Below, piece by piece: positions 47,201 through 58,434 of a DNA stretch of 64,000 nucleotides. The stretch spans positions 1,674,001 to 1,738,000 of the forward strand of contig NC_064656.1 in NCBI RefSeq assembly GCF_001723175.1. The letters run 5' to 3'. The notes beneath the pieces are model-generated. The model saw only the letters and a list, made by a program, of their open reading frames with translations. It had not been told where the DNA came from and did no database searches. Source of the DNA: Penicillium oxalicum. Taxonomy: Eukaryota > Ascomycota > Eurotiomycetes > Eurotiales > Aspergillaceae. A program made the position numbers and the translations under genes. Each line of letters opens with the position of its first letter. Positions within the stretch are counted from its first letter, which is position 1.

Positions 47201-47555
47201 ATGACAGGCTGTTCATGCTATTTTGAGCAGACTCTGACCATCCTTTCTGGCGGGGATGCGACTGTGGAGTCGAGCCACTTACCGTCCCTGCGGCCGTCGG
47301 GGTCAGAATGGATCGGACATGATTCAGTCAGCAAGCAGAGTGGGTGAGGTTGATCTTCTCCATCTGCCCGGTCGGTTGACGGAAGTTGGGTCCGAGGAAG
47401 AGGGAGAAGGGGGCTTAGAGCGTACCGGTGGGGGACTCGAAGATGCCAACCTTTCCATCTTCAAGGCAACCATAGAGAGCCTCCATGAATTGAAGCTGAA
47501 TCTCATACGGTGTGAAGGGATGGTGGAAATCCCGTGACACTGCATCGGATGCCAT
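44242..47555 (-). CDS. chl1: ATP-dependent DNA helicase Chl1 (DDX11/FANCJ-type, Fe-S)
   Basis: Eight exons: 47555-47426, 47287-47283, 47090-47000, 46893-46727, 46652-46008, 45927-45262, 45189-45019, 44943-44242, total 858 residues. The Walker A motif T43-GTGKS48 is assembled from three exons, the middle one 5 nt long. The four Fe-S cysteines lie in CINPKV, RCLDLQ, KKCSFLP and GICPYYA. The DEAH box is [10 protein letters not shown] (376-379). Motif VI is [15 protein letters not shown] near the C-terminus. It unwinds DNA 5'-3' and supports sister chromatid cohesion. The start of exon 5 is the weak point: acceptors at 46697, 46679 and 46652 are all in frame, and I prefer 46652 because it leaves a 74-nt intron with a CAG acceptor. 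Confidence 0.93.
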
Positions 47556-48394
47556 TGTGGCAGTGAAGAAACAATGCACAGCCCCGTGTCAGCTGCACAA
47601 GAACCAAGAATAGAAAAAAGAGGAAAAGTAAAAAGAGAACCACATCCAACCTGGTTTAGTCTAGTCAGTGAAGTGGTCAAATTGCCCGCTGGGTACTCTG
47701 GAGGTCTGGACACTTGGAACACGAATACGCGAGGAGTCTGCAGGACCGCGCGGGTAAAGTTCTGTGTTGCGTTTCTAGAAAAGTCGCGGCTGATACAGTT
47801 TTCCCTCCAGACAATCACACATTGTTTCTCGGCTTGTACCCGAAACCAGCCTAATCCAGATCGGGCTACAGTACACTTTGGAGTTTGGACACAACCCCTG
47901 CTTGGCCGTATCGTGCCTCTCAGCGTACTAGATGTCAGAGCCAAACAAGTTATTGTAAAGGACAGGAAATATCCAAATGCTCTACAATCTACGTGCACGG
48001 CTTCTAAGGTCGCCGTAGACTCAGCGGGGCCGAAAGATATAAGCCTATTGAAAATTCCCGGGTTCGAAGACGTACAGCTGTCAAAGAATACGGCGACTAG
48101 CTTGTATTAAGCGTATCCGATAATACCCTCAAGGCTGCACATTAGCAAGCGTGCAACATAACGCTGTCAGATGGATCTTGAGCAGATCCACAAGGATCAG
48201 AGCCGGAATTACTCGGACCTTTGTAGGGAACATTCGGGAATTGGTTGAAAGTGTGAAGAAAGCTACACCCGTCCTTGTGAGGTGATATAGACTATTTTGT
48301 GTCGGCGTTGGGATTGGCGGATTAGATGCGTGTGTCGAGGAGGCTCCAATCCAATATACACAGAGCTAATAATCGATTGGGTCAAACATATCAA
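47556..48394. other. intergenic region upstream of chl1
   Basis: It contains the chl1 promoter side and the 3' flank of the kinase relic. A 178-codon plus-strand frame at 47574-48110 has no motif, no Kozak-like context and no homology I recognise, so it is not called. Confidence 0.5.
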
Positions 48395-49560
48395 TTATTT
48401 GTGAGTGCCAAGCAAGTCAAGCGCTTCGTCTGCGGTGATGCGGCTCGATGGTAAGAATCGCATATCCTTGCGTCACACGTAGCAGGGGTTTGAGTTTGGA
48501 TCGTGTACGGTCTCTGCAAGTCTGTGTTCGAGCTTCGACACAGCACCATCTTGAGTGTAATAAGTAACAAATTCTATGGTGCATCCTTAATCTTACCTTG
48601 AATCTCTAGCTTGTGGCTAGATCTCGCCTGCATTGATTTCCATTTAGACTCCCATTCAGTCGGCAGTCTCTCCACAAGCCCCATCATTTGAGACACCAAA
48701 ACTTCATCCTCGCCTATATACCAGAGTAGGCATATTGTGAATCAGAACGAATAGATCTATATAATTGATATATTAGTGAGCCCATTCGCTGTAGAAGCCA
48801 TATAGCAGCTGACTATACAGCCTGAGCGCCACAGACCGACGCGATAATCAAACAAGTTCGTGAAAATCGTCTCGGGTACCCGTAGGTCACCTAGCTGAGC
48901 CAATCTTGTAGGCTCTTGCCCTTGAGGAAACCTCCCCCCACACTCAAGAAGTCGAATATCTTCGTCGTCCTCATCGATCCACTCGACCCATTCTGCTGTC
49001 TTGACTGGCTGTTTTGTTAATCCATTTTCTAAAAGCGTGCCATCTAGGCAGACCAGCGCCCCGACTGTCGGAAATCCAAGGCATTCAAAGATTTGTTCTT
49101 CTGTTGTGTTTAACAGATTCGTATTACTAAATACGATGTTCCGACCGCTAACGTCTCACATAAAGTGAGTCCGATTACATTATGCCAAAAATTGTTCAGA
49201 TAAAATACTCAATACCATCGCATACACTAGCACCGTGAATCAACTTCACAGCTTTCAGAAGCTGTCTAGATATCCGGATTATAGTTTCCGTGCAAAGCTT
49301 GTCATGGCTCTCATAGTAGTCCTCGAGAACTTGATCAACGGAAGTGCCAAGTTAGGGCTCCTCTATGTAGAGGAGATTGCTTTGATCGAATAGAGATAGG
49401 CCCATATTAGAATTCAAGGCGAAAGGGAGCTGAGAGGTGGTCTCAGGAAACGTCCCAACCAGAGGAATCGTGATTCGGGAAGATCAAATTGCGCGCTAAG
49501 CTATGACGACTCACAGCATAATACTTGACATCTTCAACCTTAAGGCACGTGGAGTGAGTG
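48395..49560 (-). pseudogene. SRPK-like protein kinase relic lacking the N-lobe
   Basis: Minus-strand pieces line up with fungal SRPK-like kinases. They are LKVEDVKYYA (near 49530), TIIRISRQLLKAVKLIHGA (near 49260), catalytic loop DVSGRNIVFSNTNLL (near 49145-49105), TTEEQIFECLGFPTVGAL, LRVPETIFTNLFDYRVGLWR (near 48890-48830), EDEVLVSQMMGLVERLPTEW (near 48720-48660) and the end FLPSSRITADEALDLLGTHK before TAA at 48395-48397. The glycine-loop lobe is missing, a stop (EEP-stop) interrupts the frame near 49362, and the expected DFG position reads ECG. Introns near 49150-49200 and 48750 are plausible. This is a decayed gene, not a working kinase. Confidence 0.7.
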
Positions 49561-51980
49561 GCTAATTATAGGACCCCCCTTTTGAAATCTTAACTGTGAA
49601 AATATCCTCGCCGTTTGGCGGAGGCGCAGACTTGGGCTCGGAGAGTCTGGAGAGGCAGCACAGGAGTCGTGGGAGGAAGCATGCGTGTGAGGCGAGGTAC
49701 ATGAAAATCGCGGAATTAGTGAGTGGGTGGTTCAATACAACTGTACCGTAACACTACCCGACCAAGACTCATACAGAGTGATCCAATCAATGCAGCCTCT
49801 GGTTGTTTGTCAATTTGGTGGCTGACCACAGCTGCGGTCCGTTGCGCCCGTGACTATGGTGCTGGAGATGTCTTTAGCGGATTTAGGATTGAGAACATGT
49901 GCTTGACTGGGATCGATCTAAGTGGAAGACCACCACCGAAGGGGGTGAGAACCCCTTGATCATGTGGCCAGATTGAACCCGTCGTCTTTACTCCTTAGCA
50001 GTGAATGTGAGAGTGAGGTCGACGGGTGAATGTCATCGGGGGAAGGGCACTATTTTTATGTTACACCTCAGCCACACTATAGATGGCATCCATCAAGGAT
50101 GCCAGTGGGGTCGATGACCCAGATCAGCATCGCGATGGTTCATTTATTGAAATTACTGTGATCCACTCATCTTCCCTGATGGAACGCACGTATAGTAGGA
50201 TGGGGGGAAGATGGAGTGAAGATAAACGCGCAACAGTAGTCTACCCAACGACGAACATATGTAGAGCGCATGCGCCATGAAGACGAAGCGGTTGGAGGAG
50301 AATCGTCATCGTGATAAGCTTATATATAGCCTCTCTTGGAGAAGACGAGGTTGCAAGGAGTTGGTCGGTATGGGAATATGGAAATATTGTAGTGCATGTA
50401 ACTTCTTCATATCTGTTATGTTCTGACTGACGATGAAAGCCCTCGCCCGTATGCACGCTCTCGGTCAAGGTGCTTTCTCACGGGAGAGAAACAGCCATCC
50501 CCAAAAAGGAGACGTCGACGGATCTCAAACCAATAAGCGAATACGGCATGGCAGTGAACGAGAATATGTCGCATGTCCCAAACTCCAGAGTATTTGAGTT
50601 GCCTAAATTTGCCGTTCCCTTTCCTGTGGCATGCACAACTACTTCCATTCGTCCTTAGCATTTGACTAGTGGCTCCCCCAAGTTCCGCTACTTCAGCCAC
50701 ATCCTGACCCCAACTAGTTGACTGTATGTCCCGATGGCGTTTGGCGTATGGCTTATCATGAAAGTCCAATACAAATGACAACCGCACTGTGTTTTATTTC
50801 CTCTATTCATGATGATCTTTTTCCCCTTCTTTTCTCTTCTCTTTTGCCCCAAGACTGGAATATCTCATGACCCACATGTCGCAACTATTGGCCCGGGCCA
50901 TCGCGAAAAATTGCACATTGCATGCGGCCCAACCCAGTGGGCATTCCTGGGTTCATCTCGGTATTCCACTTTATCTACCGATGGAGCCAGGGCCTCTCCA
51001 CTGCGGAGTAAATTAGAGCTTCCAGTGCTTCCAGCCTTCCACCATTCCCGCGCCCGCTCCTGTACATAGTTGGTCAAACGTTTGAAATCAAGCTACAGCA
51101 TTTCGTATCATGTCCCGGCGAATGGATATTAGGGGGGTTCAGGGGAAAGATTCATAGCTTGCACTTGAGCGTCTGCTTGGCATCTCCAGTCACTTACGTC
51201 GCTCTCCTGGCGCACCGGCCCCGCCACGCAGCCTAACTTCTTTGGGGCTACCTGGCGATGGCGATGCTGTCATTGTTCCTGGCCACCGGTCAAGGCCGTC
51301 TCTGGATAGCTCCATAAAAAAAAAGAAAAGGTAGAGGATGACTTAGGTAACTGGAATTGTTAGAGCCTGTAGCAAAAAGCGTTGGTACCGGTTGTTTGAT
51401 ACTGTCATGACTGTATGTCCTCTGTACTCAGAACTCACTGATTCAGTATGCAGCCCTGAGATCGCAATTTTAATCGTCTCCATCGGCAGTGCATGACAAA
51501 CCACCACGTTCAATGATCTTCCACCCCATGTCCAGTGACCGTAGGCTCGTTACACGACCAGCTCCACGACTCATGGAGAGCCGATCATTTTGAACTCTCC
51601 GAGCTCCTCTTCTCCACCAGCATCACCGGTTCGGTTTCCGTGATTGATTCCGCCTGATTCCCACCGACAGTAACAGCGCCCTAAAATTAATTTCCTGACG
51701 GCCCCAGTTGACCTTTTTACCCCCCCTCTCCTTCACTTTCACTCGAACACTCCCCTCTCTCCCCCTCGTTCCCCTCTACACCTACCCCTCGCTCTCTTTC
51801 TCTCGTCTACTCCTCGTTAGACCTGGTCTCTTTCTTCCCTTTTTTTGGGGGGCGCGGATCCGATCCATCTCCCCGCTCAAAGACCGAGTAGACCGGATGG
51901 TACCCCGCGACTGAGCGCAAGTGGCCCGCCTCTGAAATTGAACCATTGATCTCGCCCGTTGACGACCCCATACCGACGAG
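49561..51980. other. 2.4-kb intergenic region, no gene recognised
   Basis: Several short frames occur (for example 49723-49959 + and 50416-50787 -) without motifs. From about 51,690 the plus strand becomes strongly C/T-rich with ACTC and CCCTC blocks, typical of a fungal core promoter and leader for the gene starting at 51981. The middle part may hold further decayed sequence beyond recognition. Confidence 0.5.
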
Positions 51981-54772
51981 ATGAATCACCAACAGTATCA
52001 GTATCAGGACCACGGCCATGGGTACGGCAGTAACTATGGCCATAGTCATGATTATGGTCAGGATCATGGCCAAAATGCAGCTCAGCCAGGTCTGGGGGCA
52101 ACGTGGTATCCAGGGGGTCAAGATGACTTCTACATGCCGGAGGTCATTTCCCCGTCTCCGCAGAGGTGCGATTCCTCCCCCCCTCCGATCTTCATCGTTG
52201 TCACGGTCAATCTTTGTAAAAAGAAAAAGACGAACGGGAGAAGAAGAGCAAAAAGAAGTGACATTGGTTTCATGTTACGCGACAATGCCGCGGGTTCGTA
52301 TGTTGATTAATCCACGCAGGGTCATGCCCGAGGTGCCCGAAAACATGCAAGACAACATCGCCCAGATGGAGCACGGCGCCTACGATGCTCGCCGCGCGCA
52401 GCCGCAGTCGCCCGCGCAATACGCTTCCCGATCACAATTTCCCGAGCGAACCTCCTCGACCGTCCACAGTCAGCCGCAACAGGCAGAGACATATGATCAT
52501 GGAGCTTACGCGCAGTCTGCCACCTACGACAGCATGGATCACCCCAATTTCTCCCCGTTCCCCGTGTTGCGGAACCCTCCGCCAAATGTTCCCCCCACCG
52601 ATGAGCAGCGCGAAGCGAGTCTGGAACGCGCCCGCATGGCCGTTCTCTCGACCACCGATCCGGAGATGCAGTTGGCCTGGGCCCAGGATGCGCTGGCGTT
52701 CGTCGAAGTCGCGGCGCAAAATGAAGCCCGCCTGTGTACCATCCAGCCGCCTCGACCGCACACTCCCCAGGTCGAGCGGCAATTGCGGACCGACGCGATG
52801 AACATTGTCAATTTTTTGGCGGGGCAGCAGCACCCCAAGGCCGAGTTCATCAAGGGCATGTGGCTCGAATTTGGCAAATTTGGTTACCGGATCGACCGCA
52901 AAGAAGCTTTTCGGGCCTATACGCGCGCGGCGGAGAAGGGATACGCGCGCGCCGAATATCGCATTGGAATGCAATTTGAGAGTTCCGGAGAGCCCGAAAA
53001 GGCCATTCGACACTATGAGCGTGGCGTGGCAATGGCTGACTCTGCCTCTTATTATGTACGTGGAGAATACTACGTTGCAGGCGGTGACTCACGTGTGCTG
53101 ACGAGAAGCTCTTCTAGCGGTTGGGAATGATGATCCTGCTCGGACAGCATGGCCAACGCCAGGATTTCCGCAAAGGCTTGGAGTATATCAGACTGGCCGC
53201 ACAGTCGTGCGACCAGAATGCGCCGCAGGGTGCCTATGTAAGTTGACTGGGGAACAACGCTCTTTGACAACACTGGATTTTCTGACCTGCTCCGGGGGGA
53301 TTTATCCAGGTCTATGGAATGCTTTTGGCTGGAGAGTTGCCTCAAGTCAGCGTTCCGGAACCATTCATGACTCGTGACCTGAACGTCGCTCGGGTCAACA
53401 TTGAGAAAGCCGCGTACCACGGCTTTGCCAAGGCCCAGGTCAAGATGGGTGCCGCCTACGAGCTCTGTCAGTTGCAATGCGACTTTAATCCCGCATTGTC
53501 TCTCCACTATAACGCGCTGGCTGCACGACAAGGAGAACCTGAGGCGGAAATGGCGATCAGTAAATGGTTCCTCTGTGGCCATGATGGCGTATTCGAGAAG
53601 AACGATGAGTTGGCCTTCACGTATGCTCAACGTGCCGCTCAGAGTGGTCTCCCGACCGCGGAGTTTGCCCTCGGCTACTTTTATGAAGTGGGCATCTTTG
53701 TCCCCGTGGATCTCAGAGAGGCCCGGAGCTGGTATGCCAAGGCTGCTGCCAGTGGGAACAAAGATGCGTCGGGGCGCATTGAAAGTATCTCTCGATCCAA
53801 GACGTTATCACGGAAGGATCATGAGAAGCTTGCGGTATCCCGGATCAAATCTACACGATATGCCCATCAACAGGGGCCGTCGCTGGAATCGACTGCAGAA
53901 CAGATCGAGATGCCCGACCCGTCGCGCATGACTCTCAACGACCAACCCGGCTCGGCCGCCTACCCTGAACGGGCCGGTTCGGCCCGTCCACGTCTCCCCG
54001 GCCAGTCGAATTACTCGATGCCCGATCCCCGGCCCAGCTCTGCCTTTGGGGTCAATCCCAACCTTCGCCAGAAGACTGGTCCACCAGGACCTGGCTACGG
54101 GGGATCGCCTGCACCAGCTGGCTCCGGAGGCCGCGGAGCTATGTATCCCCCTGGGGGCTCTGGGGGTCCCGTCACTCCCGGTGGTCCGCCGATGAATTAT
54201 CGCCAGCAGAGCAACAGTGGGCCCGTAAGCCCTCAATCTGTCAATCTGACTAGCCCCAGCAGCACCTCCGCCCCTCGATTGGATATCGGATATTCTGCTC
54301 CTCTTCCGCCACCGGGAGCAGACCGTCGTCGTCCAGTTCGCCCCGAAGGTACTGGTGTACCTCCGGAGCGGAAACCAGTACGGACTCCCGTCTCGGGCCC
54401 TGGCTCAATGCCGTCTTCTCACGATCAGGCATCCCCTCGACCGACAGGTTCGCCAGCTTCTGGCAACTTCCCTCCACGGAGCGAGTCCCGTCAACCGTCT
54501 CGCGGCTCGGGCGCTTCCACGCCGCAGCCACCCGCGGGGCCCCTTCCGCAGCACCCACAGCAGCAGCAGCAACCACCCAAGCCTAAGCCCGCCGCGCAAC
54601 CATCCAAGGGCCCGAAGACCTTTGAGGAGATGGGTGTTCCTACTGTGAAGAATGACAATGATTGCGTCAGTATTCCTCGGCCGCAGAGCCTGCTCCACGC
54701 TTTGCACCTTCCGGGTTTCTGTTTGTGATTTACGAAGCTAACATGATTCTCCCCATGCAGATTGTGATGTGA
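51981..54772 (+). CDS. skt5: Sel1-repeat chitin synthase activator (Skt5/Chs4 type) with CaaX box
   Basis: Five exons (51981-52165, 52320-53055, 53118-53237, 53310-54665, 54761-54772) give 802 residues. The N-terminus is Gln/Tyr/His-rich. Sel1-like repeats occupy residues about 255-540 (EFIKGMWLEFGKFG, EAFRAYTRAAEKGYARAEYRIG, KAIRHYERGVAMAD, EYIRLAAQS, AFTYAQRAAQSGLPTAEFALGYFYEVG, EARSWYAKAAASGNKDA). A Pro/Ser/Gly-rich tail follows. The last exon is only 12 nt and adds IVM-stop after NDNDC, forming a CIVM prenylation box, as in yeast Skt5, which is farnesylated and recruits Chs3 to membranes. It should act in localising chitin synthesis. Paralogues exist in filamentous fungi, so the exact orthologue is uncertain. 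Confidence 0.9.
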
Positions 54773-55597
54773 ATTGATACCCCCTTCTCCGTTTCTCTCA
54801 CCCTCGTCCATGTGTTTCATTTCCTTCTTTTCGCCGCAATCTCCATCTAGTCGTGATCATCCTATATCTGTGGACGCGTCAGATTCTGCGTTTTTTTTTT
54901 GATGTCTCTTTCTTCCCTCTCCTCCCTTCTTTCCTCTGTCGTCTTTGCCCGATTCGCAGCGGTCTCGTGCATTTTAGCTTCTATGGTACTAGGTAGCTTC
55001 ATCTACAAGTTGTAATCTGGAGTCTTTGCTGCAAACCTAGACAGGTTTCTCGTTTGAACTCCACTTGGTTTTTTTTGGGATGGGTGGTAAAGAGGGACGA
55101 TGTCTTTTGTTTTTCCTATTATCTCCCTTTTCCTTTTCCTTTTCCTCCTCCTCCTCTTCTTCTTCTTCTCTCTCCCCCCACCCTGATGGCTGAATGGCCC
55201 GGCTATTGGATCCCCATATGAGGCCTCATTGTTATGAAACAGGCATGGGTTTGATATTTCTTCCCACAGCTGGAAATATTGCGTGCAGGATATCCAATGC
55301 ATGGCGCGGCAGCGTGAAGCTCGGTAGAAACCCTCAAAAAGAAATAATCAAAGAGATAGAAAACAAAAGGTAGTTTTCTCCCCATTGCTCTCAGCGCAAT
55401 CTGGCCAATTTGTCAGATTTATCTTCCTTTTCAGAAGCACATGATCAGCCGACTCGGACACCATCCTGGCATCACCCCCTCCTCTTCTCATCCGCCATTC
55501 AACAGCCAAGTGACTTTCCACTTTTTGGCTTTTCAGATTGGCATAGAATCCTGTCCACGTCCTTGTAATCTTACTTTACAGTTCATCTCAGCAGAGG
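54773..55597. other. 3' flank of skt5-like gene and promoter of hop2
   Basis: Pyrimidine-rich plus-strand sequence (TTTTCCTTTTCC and CTCCTCCTCTTCTTC near 55120-55165) dominates. No coding frame or RNA gene was seen. It must contain the 3' UTR of the upstream gene and the hop2 promoter, since both genes read rightward. Confidence 0.55.
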
Positions 55598-57014
55598 ATG
55601 GCACCTCGCAAGGAAAAAGAAAAAGAAGGCAAACCCGCCGAGCCAGATGGTCAGTTGATGGAGGGTTGTAAGGCTGCATACTTGATAGACAAGCTTGCGC
55701 TGATCAGACAGGTTATTTAGATGTCTCGTTGATACTCGACTACCTTCGTGAGTATCCATCTCATGTCTTGAATCAGTGAAAGGAGGGAGCTCCAAACAGA
55801 ATGACGGTGATAGCTGAAGGTCACTGACGGGCATGCTATGTGTGCTTTAGGGCAACAAAAGTAAGTCGTTGAGTCGATACCCATCGAATCGAGACTACAG
55901 GCTATTGAGTGCTGATAACTAACTGGACTACTGAAGTCGTCCTTACTCGGTACTTGACTCGGCTGATAGACTCTGGTCTATTTCACCGTGCACGTTGGAG
56001 ACCACCGCTGACATGATATTCTCCTGCGCTCTGGCGAGACCAAAAAAAACAGGCCATTGAGGTTTCGGCGAATCTGCATAACAAGGTGACAAAAGGTAGG
56101 TTACCAATTTTTGTCTTTGTCTTGTATACGGTGAAAACCTCGATTCGCTATGGAATAATGCAGTAGGCTGATCATAGGCACTTCTCCTCAGCCCAAGCTG
56201 CCAAAGTGTTGAAAGAATTACATCAAAAGGGCGAGATTGAGGGACGAACGGCCGGTGAGCACCATACCCATCTGTGCGCAAGGTCTATATTGTGAACAGG
56301 GCAATGAGCCTGAGACTTGGCTACTGGTGTACTTGGTGCTCGCCTGAATGTATCCTTGGGACAATCGTTCTCATCCTGTTTGACCCATCCCCTCTTTCTA
56401 GGAAAACAAACCGTCTACCATGCTTTACAAGAGTCATCCGACGATGCGAGTCCCGAGCTCCTCGCCGCACTAGGTCAGGAGATCGCCACACTGCAGGACG
56501 AACTGTCCACCATCAAGGCAGCTGAGCGAAAGGCCCGCACCACCTTGGCTGCCCTCGAAACCAGGCCACGTCTGTCCACTCTTCGAGAGGAGATTGTCCA
56601 GTTGGCTGCGGAACGAGATGAGCTCCGGGCACGTGTTGAACTAAAACGATCTGGCGAGGTGGACGATCAGCCTCAGATCTCGCCCGAGGCACGTGCCCAA
56701 CTGGAGCGGGACTGGACCCAGTGGCAGCGGCATGTCATAGTGCGTCGCCGCATTTGCCGTGAGATGTGGGAATATTGTTCGGAGGTTTTGCCAGAGGATA
56801 CTACTGCGGCAGAACTCTGGGTGAGTCTATCTCCTCCCCAGTCTACTGCTCGAATTGTCAAATGCTTTCATGCTACCTGTGCATGGGAATGCTCACAGGG
56901 CGTCTGGCATTGAGAATGTCGAGGCATTATTATTCCGTGATGCGCTGACTCGGAGGCAAAATCCTCTCTGCCTTGTAGGAATCTTTGGGCCTGGAAGGAA
57001 CACTCCAATCATAA
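55598..57014 (+). CDS. hop2: Hop2 (TBPIP/PSMC3IP) meiotic recombination protein
   Basis: Eight exons: 55598-55649, 55712-55747, 55851-55860, 55937-55949, 56053-56095, 56192-56254, 56402-56820, 56979-57014, giving 223 residues. The winged-helix N-terminus reads GYLDVSLILDYLRQQNRPYS across four exons, matching the conserved Y-L-x-x-Q-N-R-P-Y-S of animal Hop2. It continues VSANLHNKVTKAQAAKVLKE and GKQTVYHALQ. A coiled coil (residues about 85-150) and a C-terminal helical region end in ESLGLEGTLQS. Hop2 pairs with Mnd1 and promotes Dmc1/Rad51 strand exchange between homologues. Exons 3 (10 nt) and 4 (13 nt) are microexons; omitting either breaks the frame. Seven introns in about 1.4 kb. Confidence 0.93.
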
Positions 57015-58434
57015 GAGAGGATGATCACGCCTTTTGGATGTCTTCCCGTCATGCCGGGGTTGAATCTTCCTCACCCAGTCACATCAGATTATTTTTCTTG
57101 CACTCTTTGCACCCTTTGCACGCTTGGCTGTGTGCTCTCGCCTTGGTCCGCCCTGCTTTGCGGCTCGGTCGAAGCGGGCGGGCGGACTGCGGAGAACCGG
57201 AGAAGACGCTCAACGGCGCGAAGACTCGAGACTTGACCAAAAACCATGTACCGCTAACCGCTTCTTCTGGCTTTTGATGACCCAGTGGCATTGGGTCTTT
57301 CATCTACTACAATGTGTATTTCAAAGAAATCGTGTATGGCATATGGAGTATGTGGTATGTGTTGGCCCGGGTCCGTAGGTGGCCCAGGCATGTTGCCTCT
57401 CTTTTTAGTAGATGATCACGCTGCACCGAATGGACCTCCTCTCCAACTGTCATCTGGTGGATGTCGAGTCCAACTTTACCCACTTTCCGCCATGTGATCC
57501 ATGACATCACTTGCAATGTCTTCCTTCTTCCTACCTAGGTTGAGGGTTTCTTCCTGGGTGGAAGAAGAAGATGAGGGAAAAAGAACAAAAGAAGGAAGAG
57601 AAATAGAAAACAAAATAGAAGAAAAAAAATACTTCTTCACCCAGGGATGTACGGGCGGACCGTCAAAACGTCGGTAACCCGGAAGGCGATCGCGCCGAGA
57701 GGTTCTTTTTTTTTTTTTTTCAGGCACAGCGTGCATCCATCAGATGAACACGGCGGGTGGTCCGCGGAATCAACTTCTTTGGCAAGTGACAAGATCGGGC
57801 AATCGACCAAAATTTGGAGGTGAAAAAGGAATGCGCAAAGGACTTTTCTGCGTTGATGACCCGGTGTATGCTCTTCCTCTCCTGCTCCGCCATGTTCTGG
57901 GATCATCCGCCATGCCCTAGCTTAGATAGACTCTCTGCCTGCGGTCACCAACTGAATTCGAATCCCTCTAAACGTGAATACTTTTTTTTCTCCCTCTTGA
58001 GATATTTCATCAATTAATCTCTTTTTTTATTATTTTCCTGATCCTTTTCACATATTCACGGTTCTTCCTCTTCCATACCATCTTTCCCACCTACCGCTCT
58101 TCATGACTCTTGCATTCAATCATTGATATTGCCTTGGTCATCTCATCTCTTTTTTTTTTCTACATTCTGCTGAATCTCTGCATCGGAAAGAGGCTCTCAA
58201 CTCCAACGGTAGTCGGACTGACTACTGCAACTTACTCAGGACGTCCTAGTAAGTAGAAAGTACCTTTTTTTTGGAGATTCCAGAATTTACACCGCCCGCT
58301 CCGACTCATTCCCCTCTTGGCTCCGATAACCGCCCCTCCAGCCCTTCTGATTCCCCTCATCACCTTTCCATTGCATTGACTCGGGGACGCTGTCGGCCTC
58401 TCGCCCTGCTTCTTCTCGTTCCAGTCGTGCTGAT
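57015..58434. other. intergenic region and long leader of the CCCH gene
   Basis: No gene was recognised. From about 57,960 onward the plus strand is T/C-rich with repeated poly-T tracts (57980, 58021, 58150, 58264), which suggests promoter plus long 5' leader for the gene at 58435. A 16-T run lies at about 57705-57720. Confidence 0.5.

Noticed and set aside
47574..48110. Plus-strand frame of 178 codons upstream of chl1
   Set aside because: No motif, no codon preference and no splice or start context; overlaps the likely chl1 promoter.
50416..50787. Minus-strand frame of 123 codons
   Set aside because: No conserved motif and no neighbouring exon that would extend it; not distinguishable from chance.
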